A stretch of 64,000 nt of DNA from positions 408,377 to 472,376 of the forward strand of contig CACRSC010000002.1 of the NCBI GenBank assembly GCA_902651635.1. Reading direction: 5' to 3'. Positions 30,860 to 42,578 of this stretch are shown here, piece by piece (position 1 is the stretch's first letter; every line of letters begins with the position of its first letter). The notes below the pieces were generated by a model that was not told where the DNA came from, did no database searches, and saw only the letters and a list, made by a program, of their open reading frames with translations. The translations under genes were made by a program, and so were the position numbers. The DNA comes from Mastigamoeba balamuthi. Lineage: Eukaryota > Evosea > Mastigamoebida > Mastigamoebidae.

Positions 30860-33448
30860 ATGATCTCTCGGCAGCTGCGTGTGGTCCTGCCGGTGCTGTG
30901 CTGGGCTCGAGGTGCCCCCAGTGTGGCAGCACACACTGTCACCCCACCGCAGGGCGCTGTGATTCACCACTGTACTGTGCCGTTTTTCTCCGCAGGGTGC
31001 GGTGGGGCAGGTGGGGCCCTTGGGCTGGTGCTGCTCGTTGCCACGACTACAGCGTTGGCTGCGAACATAGGCCAGCCTCTGAGGGAGGTCGCTGTTCTGT
31101 GTGAGCTGTACCACACGGACTCTGTCGGGCCTTATGGCGGGCAGTGGCCCAACCCTTGCAGCTGGAATACACCCTGCGAGGGGCATCTCAGCGGTGTTGT
31201 TTGCACAGGCGACTCTGTGACTTCACTGTACAGATTTCCGCCTTTCCTAGCACGACTCACACGGCCTGCAGAGTGAAGAGGCTCGATGCTCCTGGAGCAA
31301 CAATACCGCCGTCCCTCGAGGGCCTCACAAATCTCACCCATCTGTAGGACCATGACAATCCAATTGCCTGTCACAGTTCTTCTCACGCACCTCACCCAGG
31401 ACCCTGCTGCCCTCTAACTTGAGTGGCACAATTCCGGAATTCATTGGCAATTTTCGGCACTTGGCTGACCTGTATGTACCCACATCCATCACCTTGATCT
31501 CACCGAACTATCCGCCAGTGACCTGCACGAGAACAGACTCAGCGGAACACTACCTGCATCCATGGACCACTTAACTGAACTCGAGAACTTGGATCTGAGC
31601 TTTAACCAACTGAGTGGACGCCTTCCCAACTTCGCCTCTCATCCATCTCTTTCCACCATGTGCGAACAACACAATCTGGCTTTCATTCTGACATCACTAG
31701 ACGACTGAACAACAATCACTTCTCTGGAACTGTACCAAATTCTCTTCGACAAGCTCCGTTATCTTATTGGTACTCTCTGTGCGTTGCCTTCTCAATGCTT
31801 GGGAACGGACTGAGCCTCCTCTTCCAGCGATCTAACAAACAATGATCTGCGAGGCACCATTCCGGCAGATCTGTGCAACCTGTGTCTCAATGGACATGAT
31901 GATGATGAGGTTGGTAATGATTGCTCAGCCAAAGTATGCCCTGGTAACAAAGGAATGTGCAATTCAAACTGTGCGCATCATGCTGCTGAGTCGCACTTGA
32001 TCCCGGCCTCATGGGGCTGTACTCCATGTTGTGTACTGTCCCTTCCAGCCCATGCAGTTGATTGGGGAACCTGCTCAGATGTGATTCCCCTGATGGCAAA
32101 CTGCACTCCTGACTGTGCCCGTGGCTTCTCGCCTGTCACCGGGCTGTGTGGCAGTGGCTCGTGGTCCCAAGAGCCATCGTGTGCTCCCATCCCCTGCTTT
32201 CTGTCTCAGCCTCCTGAGGCATCTGGCTGGGGCACCTGCTCTCCGAGCTCCAGCGGCGACACAAGCTGCTCGTTTGATTGCAGAGCAGGCCACACGCCAG
32301 TCCCTGGCTCCTGCCATGCTGGCTCCTGGACAACAAAACCAACATGCTCAGTGGATAATTGCACGCTGGTGCTGCCAGTGAATGCAACGGGATGGGGCAA
32401 CTGCTCTGTCACTGTGGCCAGCGATACTATGTGCTCGATAAATTGCCCTGGTGGCTTCTCAGCAATATCTGGGGTGTGTAAAGCTGGATCGTGGTCTTCA
32501 GAGCCAACATGTCTTCCAAGAGACTGTTCTGTGTTTCTGCCGCCAACGGCTTATGGCTGGGGATCGTGCTCTCCCAGGGTTGACAACAACACAAGTTGCT
32601 CGTTCGAGTGCAACAAAGGCCACACCCCTGTTCAAGGCTTCTGCCTTGCTGGATCCTGGAAGGTGGCACCCATCTGCTCGGCCAATTCCTGTGAGCTGGT
32701 GCTGCCAGACAATGCAGCAGGATGGGGCAACTGTTCAACCACCGTGGCTGGCAACTCGAGGTGTATCCTCAAGTGCGATGATGGCTACTCAGCCCAGACT
32801 GGGAAGTGCCATGCTGGTTCGTGGTCAGTTGCGCCATCCTGCACTCCCATTAGCTGTTCTCTCCCTCCACTTTTCCCGATCGGTTCTCTTGGACTTGGTT
32901 CATGCTCATCCAGCACTGCCAGTGGCTCCAACTGCACCCTCCTGTGCTCTCGCGGCTTCACTGGCATTCCTGGGCTCTGCGAATGCGGACAGTGGGTGAA
33001 GATGCCCAATTGTCTGGCCAAGGGGTGCACACTTGAAGTTCCTTCCACTGCCTCCAGTTGGGGCAACTGCTCCAGCCGTGTCTCGAGCAATTCCAGTTGC
33101 TCGTTCGAGTGCAGGCCAGAGCACTGGGCTGTCGCAGGTCGGTGCAAGGAGGGGTCATGGGAGATTGCGCCGCAGTGCTCTGTCATGCCCTGCGAGCTCT
33201 CGCTGCCAGCATCAGCGGCAGGCTGGGGCACGTGTGCGAGTGCAACACCCAGTGGCACAAACTGCTCGTTCGAATGCAGTGCCCGGGGTACTGCTTCATC
33301 TGGCCTGTGCATCGAGGGCGACTGGGTTATCCACCCTGAATGCTCCACTGTGATGGCAATCACTTCAGATGCTTGTTCTGGCCCTGGTCGTGCTTTTGAG
33401 GCAGCTCTCCTGGGACTTGGTTTGTTCATCTCCCTTCTCTCTCCGTGA
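30860..33448 (+). CDS. Cell-surface protein with LRRs and eight sushi-like repeats
   Basis: A multi-exon gene. Exon 1 (MISRQLRVVLPVLCWAR) splices to a hydrophobic leader (GALGLVLLVATTTALAA), making a signal sequence. A plant-like LRR cap follows (VLCELYHTD, WPNPCSWNTPC), then about five LRRs, each on its own exon with introns of about 50 bases in the same place (LSGTLPASM, LSGRLPNF, FSGTVPNSL, LRGTIPADL). After a Cys-rich link come eight modules of about 58 residues with six Cys and a GWG-x-CS / G-x-C-x-x-GSW pattern, resembling sushi/CCP domains. The C-terminus is a hydrophobic tail (FEAALLGLGLFISLLSP), suggesting a GPI anchor. It is likely an adhesion or recognition protein. GC content is clearly lower than in neighbouring genes. 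Confidence 0.75.
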
Positions 33449-33595
33449 AGCAGCAGAATTAAAACACGACAGGTGTCAGAGAAACAGCTTTGCTTGCAAT
33501 CCCCTGATCAGTATGAACCTCATTCTAATCGAGATTCGAATCAGCATCGAGATAGCCCAAAAACACCGCCACACACCCAATATTGAATCTGATCA
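33449..33595. other. Spacer between duplicated units
   Basis: AT-richer sequence between the LRR-sushi stop and the next broken copy of the charged-protein gene. Nothing else seen. Confidence 0.35.
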
Positions 33596-34110
33596 CCCCT
33601 GCAGGAGAGCTCGGACAGGTGGCGCTGCCTGACCCGGGCTTCTTCGAGCGCCGGGAGCGCCAGGTCCAGGAGCACAGGATGGATCGCAAGCGCAAGAGGA
33701 ACATCAACGACAACTACGAGCTCGAGGGCCTCACCCTGGTCACCCCGCGCATCCGCCTGCGTTTCAACGCCCCCTGTAGCGTAGGCCACCGCCGCTTCAA
33801 CGACCATCAAGCACAGGCACAGGCACCCCCAGGCTGCCCCAGTCAGTGTCCGTTGCGGGGCCCAGGGCGACGGAGAAGACGAGGAGGGTGATCAAGACGG
33901 CGAGGGTGCCCAGGGTCGCGGCCCACAGAGCTCAGGGTGCTCGACGCGCGGCTCATGCCCGAGAAGGCAGCTGAGAGCGAGCGACTGGACGCCGACTACA
34001 TCGAGCACACGCGGGCTCGCCTCGAGCAGCAAATCGCCGTGCTCTGCTTCTTCTCCGATTATCAATTGATCTGGGCTCGCCGGGTGGAGGAGTAAATCGA
34101 GAGGATGGCG
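33596..34110 (+). pseudogene. Second broken copy of the 26231 charged-protein gene
   Basis: It aligns with exon 2 of the gene at 27010-27498, starting at the same splice acceptor (GCAGGAGAGCTCG) and including TPRIRLRFNAPC, the KTARVP region and the LDADYIE-x-TRAR end, then the TCAATTGATC intron motif at 34055-34068. Internal deletions shift the frame, and a stop cuts the last part (VEE then TAA near 34091-34096). It is a non-functional relic marking the third unit. Confidence 0.75.
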
Positions 34111-34437
34111 CTTGGGTACAACCGCAATTGTTCAGACCAATTTGGTGCAGATATTCCGGATTGACTAGGCAGTGCCCTCAGACAGCATCGACACCGGATA
34201 TGACCACAAGCGACGTACGTGAGCAAGAACCTGCTCCAAGCCCGTTGAGTGTCGGAAGGTGGGTGGAAGGGGATCATCTCGTAGATCAGAGCGTGGCCAA
34301 AATCAAAGGGGGATCAGAGGGATCTGTAGTGACGTGCCAAGGGTTCAAGTTTGGTGACACAGAGCAGCAGTTTGTTGTTGGCTGGCAAGCTGCCTCACCA
34401 CGCAACCTGAGCGTCGTGTGTTCAACCAAGGGGGGCG

Positions 34438-36452
34438 ATGCTTTCGTGGATGCTTTCTGCGGCCCTGCCAGCGCTGAGGTGGCCTCGAGGTGCCCTCCGT
34501 GCGATACCCACACCGCCCTCGCGCAGGGCTTTGGTTCTCCTAAATCGTAACCCCGCGTATTTCGCAGGGTGCGGAGGGGCACGTGGGGCACCTGCGGCCG
34601 GTGGGCTGGTGCGGCTCATGGCCGTGATAATAGCGATGGCGGCGGACGTCTCCCAGCCTCTGAAGGAGGTCGCTGTGCTGTGCGAGCTGTACCACTCGGA
34701 CCCTATAGCCATAGACGGTCGCTTGATGAATGGGCAGTGGAGCAACCCCTGCAGCTGGAAATCACCCTGCAGAGGGACGCTCAGCGGTGTTGATTGCAGC
34801 GACGACACAGTGTCTTTCACAGAATCCCTCACAAAATGCGCAGAAGAGTCCGGTTCAACATCTCGGGAGGAACAATCCCATCTACCATTGTCAACTTGAA
34901 CAATCTCTCATCCTTGTGGGAGCTTCTTCATTTTTGCTTTCTAATCATTCGGTTCCATCAAGAATCCTTGTGAGATCACAATTGAGTGGCACAATTCCGG
35001 ATATATTTGGGAACTTAAGGAGCCTCAATAAGCTGTACGGACACACCAAGATATTTCAATCTCACTTTCAAAATAAACAGGGACCTGAGCAGAAACAGGC
35101 TGAGTGGAACCTTGCCGCCAACCATCATAACTCAAGAGAGTAGTCTGGCTCATCTGGATCTGAGTTACAATCAGCTGAGCGGACCGCTACCAAACATTGA
35201 CTTGGCTAATCTGTAAACATAGGATTATTCCTGTTTCCAAAATAGTGCCAGACGCCTGAGGGATAACCATTTCTCTGGAACCCTACCAAGGTCACTTTCT
35301 GGCTGTCGCAGACTCTTCAGAAGAGTACGTAATTTTATGTATGTAGCTGTTCCTTTCCTCTGTATGCTGACTGGGTGAACTCAGAGATCTATCCAATAAT
35401 GCTCTTCATGGTCCCATTCACCCAGATCTGTGTAAATCGTGTTTTTCCAGATTGGATTGCGATATGGAAGTCTGTGCTGGAAACTCGGGATTATGTAGTG
35501 CCAACTGCAAAAAAAAAGAACGTACGGAGACTGTCCTCCTTGTTGTACACTATCCCTTCCAGCCAATGCCAGTGGTTGGGGATCGTGCTCGGATGTGATG
35601 GGTCTGAACACCCGATTGTTCCGCCGGCTTCATGCCCATCACTGGGATGTGTGGCAATTCTGGCTCATGGTCCCCAGGGCCATCGTGTGCCCCAGTTCCC
35701 TGTCCACTTTTCCCGCCACCCACAGCATCCGGCTGGGGCTCGTGCTCTCAGAGTGTCAGCAGCAACACGAGTTGCTCTTTCGAGTGCTCAGCAGGTCACA
35801 CACCTGTTCGTGGCTTCTGCAGTGCTGGCTCCTGGGTTGCAAAGCCTCTGTGCTCGGCGAACAACTGCACGATGATGCCCCAGACACAGCAGTGGGCTGG
35901 GGTAATTGCTCGGCCACTGTGGCCAGTGACTCGAGGTGCTCACTTGACTGCATTGGTGGCTTCTCGCCAATGGCTGGGAAGTGTCGCTCTGGTTCGTGGT
36001 CCTTGCTGCCATCCTGCATGCCCAGTCCCTGCTCTTTGCCTCCCACTGCGTCTTCTGCGCTGGGCTCGTGCTCAGTCAACACTGCCAGCGGATCCAACTG
36101 TTCAATCGAGTGTGCGGAGGGGTTCACCTCTGTTCCTGGATCGTGTGTCGAGGGTTCATGGGTTGTGGTTCCAGAGTGCATTGCAAGACCATGCACATCC
36201 GATCTGCCAGTGCTGGCTTCAGGGTGGGGCACATGCGTGAGCACAGTGGACAGTGGGTCCAACTGCTCGTTCGAGTGCCACTCACAGAGCACAGCTTTGC
36301 CTGGCCTGTGCATCGAGGGCAAATGGGTTGTCCGTCCAGAGTGCTCCACTGCAATGGCAATCACCTCGCATGCCTGTGGTCACCCCCGTCATTCCGCAGA
36401 GATTTTCCTGGGGCAGGTTCTGTTGTTGCTCATCTCGCTTTGGGCTCATTGA
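34438..36452 (+). pseudogene. Second LRR-sushi gene, apparently degraded
   Basis: It has the same architecture as the gene at 30860: leader exon (MLSWMLSAALPALRWPR), hydrophobic segment, LRR cap (VLCELYHSD, WSNPCSWKSPC), several LRR exons (LSGTIPDIFGNL, LSGPLPNID, FSGTLPRSL), about five or six sushi-like modules and a hydrophobic tail. Compared with copy 1, the first sushi module lacks about five bases (near 35600-35630) and the reading frame changes again near 35875, so no single frame spans the modules. Either the copy is a pseudogene or the assembly has indels. The final modules (DTAVGWGNCS to VVRPECSTAMAI) are in one good frame. Confidence 0.65.
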
Positions 36453-37067
36453 AATCGTGCTGGCCTGGGCAGAATCCAAAATCAATCGAAGGCAATATCA
36501 TTGCCCATTCACAATTTCCCGAATCCTGTTACTTCAGAGGGGGGAGGGGGCCTGCACAAACACACTCAGGGCAGAGCTCGAGCATTTCTGGCACTTTTCA
36601 CAGTGGCCTTGTTGCCGCCCCATGGCTTCTTACCCTTCTCTTTTTGGCCTCCGGAGCCTCTTCTCATTCCAGATGAATCTGGCACAGTCATCAGGAGAAG
36701 AGATGCGCTGGAAGCCATAAGGAGAAGGGTAAGGATCCGCCTAATGTGCTGAGGTCAGTCTCCACAGAGTCGTAAGTGGTGGTGTCTTAAGCTGATTCGG
36801 TTCGTTCAAGTGTAGCAACACTCACCTTTCACAGTCAGTGCAAGAAGAGGTCGTGTGAGATCACGCCCCAGTGCTCTGTCATGTCCTGTGAACTCTCACT
36901 GCCAGAAACAGCAGCAGCAGGCTGGGTTGTTCGTTCGAGTGTAGCCAAAGCACTCGGCTGTCGAAGGTCAGTGCAATTAATGCAATCCAAGCAACCCTCA
37001 CTATCTATCACCCTGAAAGAGAAAAAGACCTCCATGATCTGGCATCTGTTTCTGTGCTCGGGCTGCC
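36453..37067. other. Spacer with an isolated sushi-module fragment
   Basis: Mostly lower-GC sequence without genes. At about 36838-36966 there is a piece of one sushi-like module (MSCELSLPETAAAGW, then SVAKALGCRRS) closely matching the seventh and eighth modules of the 30860 gene (33150-33230 and 33080-33140). It is probably a remnant of further tandem duplication. Confidence 0.5.
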
Positions 37068-38036
37068 TCACGTGTCCTCCCTTGCAATATTGTGTGGGCT
37101 TGGAGGAGGCTGCGTGATGACCCGCAGGCGCCTCGTGAGTGTGAGGTGCGCCTTGTGCATGAAGAATCCAGTAACTCTGCTTATGGCTGCGGTGACGAGG
37201 CAACCCGTCAAGAGGCTTAAAAGCACTACCATGGCGACCTTCATGCTATCCGAGGACGGGTACTCCAGGAGCAGGTGCTCCCCCACGGCGAAGCACGACG
37301 CGGTCGTATTGGCCGTGTAGATCTTTGACGAGCACTTGTGGTCTGCTCTGTCCCGCATGTAAGTACCGTCGGGCCTCTGGTAGAGCAGCTCCACGCTGTC
37401 CCACTGCCACCGCGTGACTGAGTCCCTGCAGTTTCTCCCCTGCACGGACAGCACTGTGCACTCCTGTTGGCCAGCTGGTGTGAGAGAGAGGCTGCCGTTG
37501 GTGGGGAAGCAGCGCCTTCGCACGTGCGCGGCTCTGCGAGACAGCACGCGGACAGGGACGACCCAGCAGAGAGCGCAGAGCACTGTCGCTGCCATCACAA
37601 TGGCGCAGAGCCACAACAGCCGCTTCGACCAGGCGCTGGTGGACCTCAGCTCGTTCTCCGACATGGCCGCCGTGACCTCGAGTGCATGCTCCGCGTGCAC
37701 CTCGCGCGGCCAGCACGAGAGGGTCGGGGGCACCAGCAGTACAGTGTGCGACTGGCGGGCCAGCAGCGAGGAGCCCGTCAGAGTGTCGACGGCCTCTGCG
37801 TACCACAGGTGCGCGTCGGGACGCAGGACAGAGAAGACGTCGCGGGCAGAGCAGAGGGCGTTGCTGTGCGGCTGCCTGCGGCCCAGGGCCTCGGCCACAC
37901 GACGGGCAGTGTCGACGCTCAGGCTCTCCAGCACCTGCTCGCCGCAGACCTCGCCGTCGAGGCCGACGACAGAGTCACGCATGTCCTGGAGCTGCTCCCT
38001 GTCGCCCTGGGGCAGAAGCCAAGGCCACTGTGACAT
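37068..38036 (-). CDS. Two-TM membrane protein of unknown family
   Basis: A frame of 322 residues. The first 140 residues are mixed alpha/beta-like and charged (EVCGEQVLESLSVDTARRVA). A membrane helix (LLWLCAIVMAATVLCALCWV) is followed by a loop of about 90 residues with several cysteines and N-x-T/S sites (FPTNGSLSL, YTANTTASC), then a second helix (VAMVVLLSLLTGCLVTAAIS) and a basic C-terminus. The 5' end is uncertain: the frame from GDREQLQDM may follow a splice acceptor at about 38010, and coding-like sequence exists upstream, so the ATG at 38036 may not be the true start. I do not recognise the protein. Confidence 0.55.
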   Translation of the reverse strand: MSQWPWLLPQGDREQLQDMRDSVVGLDGEVCGEQVLESLSVDTARRVAEALGRRQPHSNALCSARDVFSVLRPDAHLWYAEAVDTLTGSSLLARQSHTVLLVPPTLSCWPREVHAEHALEVTAAMSENELRSTSAWSKRLLWLCAIVMAATVLCALCWVVPVRVLSRRAAHVRRRCFPTNGSLSLTPAGQQECTVLSVQGRNCRDSVTRWQWDSVELLYQRPDGTYMRDRADHKCSSKIYTANTTASCFAVGEHLLLEYPSSDSMKVAMVVLLSLLTGCLVTAAISRVTGFFMHKAHLTLTRRLRVITQPPPSPHNIAREDT

Positions 38037-38321
38037 CCTGTGCAGCTGCGGTTGCTGTTGTCTCTGTGGTGGGTGCGGGGGTTTCTTCCTCCAGTTTCAC
38101 GTTTGTTCTGAACCCAACCGCCTTGGTGTCTCAGAGGGGAAGGCACTGGTTGATTCAGAGGGCCTCGAGCACCATAGGAAAAAAGGTGAAATAGACGTCG
38201 GTGACAACCAAGGATCCACACCGGCAGCGTGTGGCAAAGTCCACGGATGCTCACAGCCGGCAGCATACAAGCGGTTCACGTTTGAGCAATTTAACTGTGC
38301 TGTTGTGCACCGACAATACTG
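38037..38321. other. Region upstream of the two-TM gene
   Basis: It may contain an upstream exon of the minus-strand gene: a Thr/Ala/Glu-rich frame (VKLEEETPAPTTETTATAAA) lies just upstream of it. No boundary could be fixed. Confidence 0.3.
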
Positions 38322-38503
38322 CCGTCCCACCCGGGTGAAAACGTTTCCCGGGTGCGCACGATATTCCAAATTGGCCCCCAGAGTTACATGACCACAGTGT
38401 GCGCTCAGTATGCTGCCGCGCACACTGTGGTTGGTCAGGCGAACTCGGGCAACACCATTTTTCAGTCGTTAAAGCACCCGGGGGAACATTTTCACCCGGA
38501 CGG
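38322..38503. repeat. Foldback element with imperfect inverted arms
   Basis: The two halves are inverted repeats of each other. The core is a perfect 14-bp stem, 38391-38404 with 38418-38431, around a 13-base loop. The outer arms (about 38322-38360 and 38470-38503) match imperfectly through the block CGGGTGAAAA and CCCGGGTGC. No coding capacity. It could be a MITE-like element or a structured RNA; no target-site duplication could be defined. Confidence 0.55.
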
Positions 38504-39007
38504 GGCGCCAGTCTTTGAAACCCAGCGTCTCTCAACGCAGCTCGACTCGTGCATACAATCCTATCCTACGTAGCGGCGAACCGCCAAATTGCCAGGCAAA
38601 TCCGCTGGGTGCAGATGGTGCCTCTGCACTCGACAGCGAGCTTGCATTGTTCGTGCGCACAGATGCAGCACGGAGCTGCTGTTGGTCATTGCCGGCCTGA
38701 GCTGCACTGCCACGCCCCGAGGGCAGTGCCCTGCCCCCTCGTCTCCTCATTCCGCCAGCACACCACTCAGAAACCACTCGTTGCACTGCAATGCCGCCGC
38801 TCGGGAGCTACCCGCTGACGAGGATGTGCGTGTCCGCACCCCCGTGCCCAAATGGGGCAGAGGGCCGGACAATCCACAGCTGATTCCCCTCGTGCGTGGC
38901 AGCGGATAATATCTCGATCCCCGCAATATCCGGGACCACTGCACTGGCAACCACGCAATCACGCGGACCGCTCGCGGGCACACAGGCACACTTGCGGAGC
39001 ATCGCCC
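38504..39007. other. Intergenic region upstream of the first TMEM62-like gene
   Basis: About 500 bases with no supported gene. Open frames here are short and without family features. It should contain the promoter of the 39008 gene. Confidence 0.4.
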
Positions 39008-42000
39008 ATGGCCCTGGCGGCAGCAGCAGTGCGACGCAGGGCGTGGCAGGGGGCCCTGGTGCTGTGCAGGCACGCAGCCCTCGCCCTGGCCCTCCTCGTC
39101 GTCGCTGCGCTGCTCGCAGACGCTGCCCCCGAGCGCCACGTCACGGGGCGCGGCAGGGCGGTGCCCGGGGAGCACAGGGGCGCGCCCTTGTGGCTGCTGC
39201 AGGCGTCGGACCTGCACATACGGGGCAGCAGCGGCGACTCCCTGCGGGCACGTCGTCCCCCCGTCGCCCCTCTGCCCTCCCCTGCTTCTGCTGTGCTCCC
39301 TGCGCTCCCTGTGCTCCTCCCTCTCCACTGCCCTCCGCTGCTCTGCTGTGCTTCTCGTGTCCTCTGCCCTCCGCTGCTCTGCTCCTCCTCCACACTGCCA
39401 TCCCCTCCTCTCCACTGCCCCCACTGCTCTCCTCTGCCCCGTGTGTTCTCTGCCCCTCCCACGCCCCATCCCCGCTGTCTCTGCTCTCCCCCGGGCCTCT
39501 CCGCTCCGCTGTCTGCTCGCCTCTGCGGTTGCCTGCGCTGCCAACTGCGCTGCACTGCCGCTTTTCCGGCCCCGACAGTGACGTCACTGGTGCTGCGTTT
39601 TCCTCGGAGGACACGTGTCGGGGCCACTCGGGCATTCGTGCGCGCGCTGTGTTGTTCATGTCCCGAAAAGGCGGGGCGCTCTCTGTGCCCCCTTGTAGTG
39701 CTCTGAGGCTGTGCGCTGACTGCGCTGCATGTGTGTGCCGCTGCCACAGAACTTCCAGAGGTTTCTGGCAGAGGTCGTGGCCGCGGTGAGGCCGAGCTTC
39801 GTGCTGGTCACCGGCGACATCGCCGACTCGCGCAAGAACGAGCTGGCCGCCCAGCAGCAGGAGGACCAGTGGCGGGCGTACCGCGACGCCCTCGTGGGGC
39901 ACTTTGGCGCGCTGCCCAACGCTTCCTACTGGGTCGAGATCCTCGGCAACCACGACAGTGCGCTCCACTCCTGCCTCCTCATTCCCGAGCTGTGTTTGTT
40001 TTTGTTTGCCTCTGCTGCCCTGTGGCCCTGCGGGGGTGGTGTTGCTGAGTCAACTGCATTGCGGTGAGCTGCGCAGTGTACAAGGAGGTGGGGAGCGGGC
40101 AGAAGAGGTACCCGCTGCTGTACACGGTGGGCAAGCAGGCCCTCTACGAGCCCCTCCGCCACTACGACGTCGTGACGCCGTCGCCGTTGGGCGTAGGTAA
40201 CGTCACCTACAAGTTTCTTCTCGCCAATACAGCGTACGATACCATTGCCCCCATTTTGTTCAGTTGACTCTCTGTGACCGCTCCCTCGTGCTCCCGTTTT
40301 GCTGTTGATATCCGTGTTCTGCTATCGCTCGTTAATCAATTGATTTGCTCCTTGCCACTGGTTCTGAGCGTCTCCTGTTGGTTTGCCCCGTAGGCCTCGA
40401 GTGCCGTGGCAAAACATCATGGGCGAGATGCACAGGGGCGACTCCAGGGCGCTGGGCGATGCCGTGCGCGCGAGCACCGCTGACCTGACGGTCGTCGTGG
40501 CGCACCACACGATCGGCGCGACGGGCCAAGACCTCGTGCGCGACGCCACGAGCAACATGGGCGGCATCCCGCGCTCGTACGCGTACCACCTCGCAGGCCA
40601 CCTGCACCTCGTCTCGCACTCGCGGCACCGCAACGGGCCCCTGGAGCTCGTGGCCAGCGCACTGAAGCTGGGCCAGTACCGCCTGCTGGCGCTGGACAGC
40701 GGGAGGATGACGATCAGGGACACGGAATTGGGCGAGTGGCCCCTCGTGCTCGTCACGAACCCCAAGAGCGCAAAGTTCCTCAGCGCCGACGAGCCCGCTC
40801 TGTCGCGGTCGCCCAACAGCACGCTGCGCATCCTCATCTGGAACGACAGCCCCATTGTTGGCGTTGTTGTCAAGGTGCGTTTCAATCGCTATGCACTCGG
40901 AGTTTAGACTTCGTTTTTTATTCTCTGGTGCAACTGCGGAGGTGTGGTCGCGCTGCTTTCTTAAGGCTGACCCACGCTGCCACGACCAGATCTCCGGTGA
41001 GGTCGTTGCGTCAGGGGTCTACGCAGAGGGCGAGCACACGTCGCCCGTGTACGTGTTCCCCTGGGACGCCTCCTCTGTGCCCGGCGGGTCCCACAGGATC
41101 GAAGTTGTCGTCGCCGATAGCGCGGGCCACAACCGCAGCAGCACCGACTGGTTCTCGCTCGACGGGACGGTCGTGTCGACAGAGACGGCGACGTCGTACG
41201 CCATCAGGATGCGCATCCTGGTCAAGGGGTGGTCCATCTGGTTCATGCTCTACGCCCTCGTCTTCGTCTTCTTCGTCGCTGGGTCGCTGGCCTTTGGCCT
41301 GCTGGTTAGGCGGTGGGGCGGTGCCGAGAGTCCCACTCTGGACAAGGTGGGCGCTGCGTTTGGGCCGGTGGCTGTGGCGTGGATCGTGTCGTACGAGTCT
41401 GGGAGGAGCACGCTGGACGAGTACTTTGAGGCGGAGAAGCTCAACTGGGCGCAGAAGCTGCTGGCCATCAGCACCTGGCAGTTTCAATACTCAATGGTGT
41501 GTGTTCACAGCATCCACCCCATGGTGGTGATGCTCGCCTGCTCTCTTGTTCATGGTGGCAAAAGTGTGCTGTGTCACTATAACTAACAACTGTGTTTTTG
41601 ATCTTCAGTGGCAGATGTCGTTCATCCCGGCGTGGAGGAGGGCTGTCTACTGCGCGATTGCGGTGCTGCATGTGGCCGTGCCCATCTGCTTCAGCCCGTA
41701 CCCCACTGGTTGGGCTGCGACGTGGCCCTGGGGCACCGTCGTCGACCACGCGTACCACCAGAGCGAGTGGGGCATGGCCTTCTCCATCCTCTTCTGCGGC
41801 GGCGTCTTCTACCCAGCGCTCTCCATCGACGCCTCCCGCTCCCACAACAGGTGCCTACTGTGTGTTACCCACCCGTGTATCAGCTGACTTTAATAATGAA
41901 AATTCATTTGCATATTTTATCTAAGGGGAATGTGTGGAAACTGAGTCGATTGAATTGTGCACGCGCAGGGAGAGGAGGCCGGGGGCGTACCACTGGATGC

Positions 42001-42356
42001 TGCTGGTGCTGGCGATGCTGTGCGCCGCCGTCGTGGTGTTCGGCATCGGCGCTGTGTTTGAGGGCTACTCGCTGCTGCTGTCGCCGATGCTCTGGAGCTG
42101 CGTCGCGCTGCTGGCCCTCTGCTGGCACCTGACGCTGCGCCCCTTCTACGCCCTCTGCCGCCGCACCGCGCAGGTGGCCCAGCAGGCGCACCCGCAGCCC
42201 GGCAGCGCCACGCAGGTCGAGATGCTCCCCTGCGCGACCCCTCCCACAGAGGCCCCGCCTGCTGCTGGTGCTGCTGGTGCTGCTGGTGCTGCTGCCCCCT
42301 CCTCTCCGCCGCCAGCACCGGAGACAGCAGCAGCGCCAGCCGTCTCCGATGTGTGA
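39008..42356 (+). CDS. TMEM62-like membrane metallophosphoesterase, copy 1
   Basis: About seven exons give some 735 residues. An N-terminal hydrophobic segment (LALALLVVAALLADAA) precedes the phosphoesterase domain. Its metal-binding motifs appear in order: D-x-H in ASDLHI, GD in TGDIAD, GNHD (restored by splicing as GNHDMYKEV), His in VAHHTIGATG, and G-x-H-x-H in LAGHLHL. A beta-rich domain follows (EHTSPVYVFPWDASSVPGG), then about five membrane helices. This is the plan of TMEM62, an ER/endomembrane protein of poorly known substrate. The first intron (39248-39749) starts with GC. The C-terminal tail is Ala/Pro-rich and differs from copy 2. The two copies are tandem and close relatives. Confidence 0.85.
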
Positions 42357-42578
42357 TTGAAGTTGCGAGAAGAGCAGCTTGTGCAGACATGAGTGCACAG
42401 GCACGGCAGAACAGGAACACATACGCGTATGGCAGATATTTACTGCAGATTTTTCTCCCCCTTTTTTCCTCCCAGAATTTCTATTTCCCGAACCCGCCGG
42501 AGAAGATACGCGGATCTTTCTCCTCACTGCACTGCAGCTCAGTTTTGCGTCAGGGCACCTGCAGAGGCCTCTGGGTCG

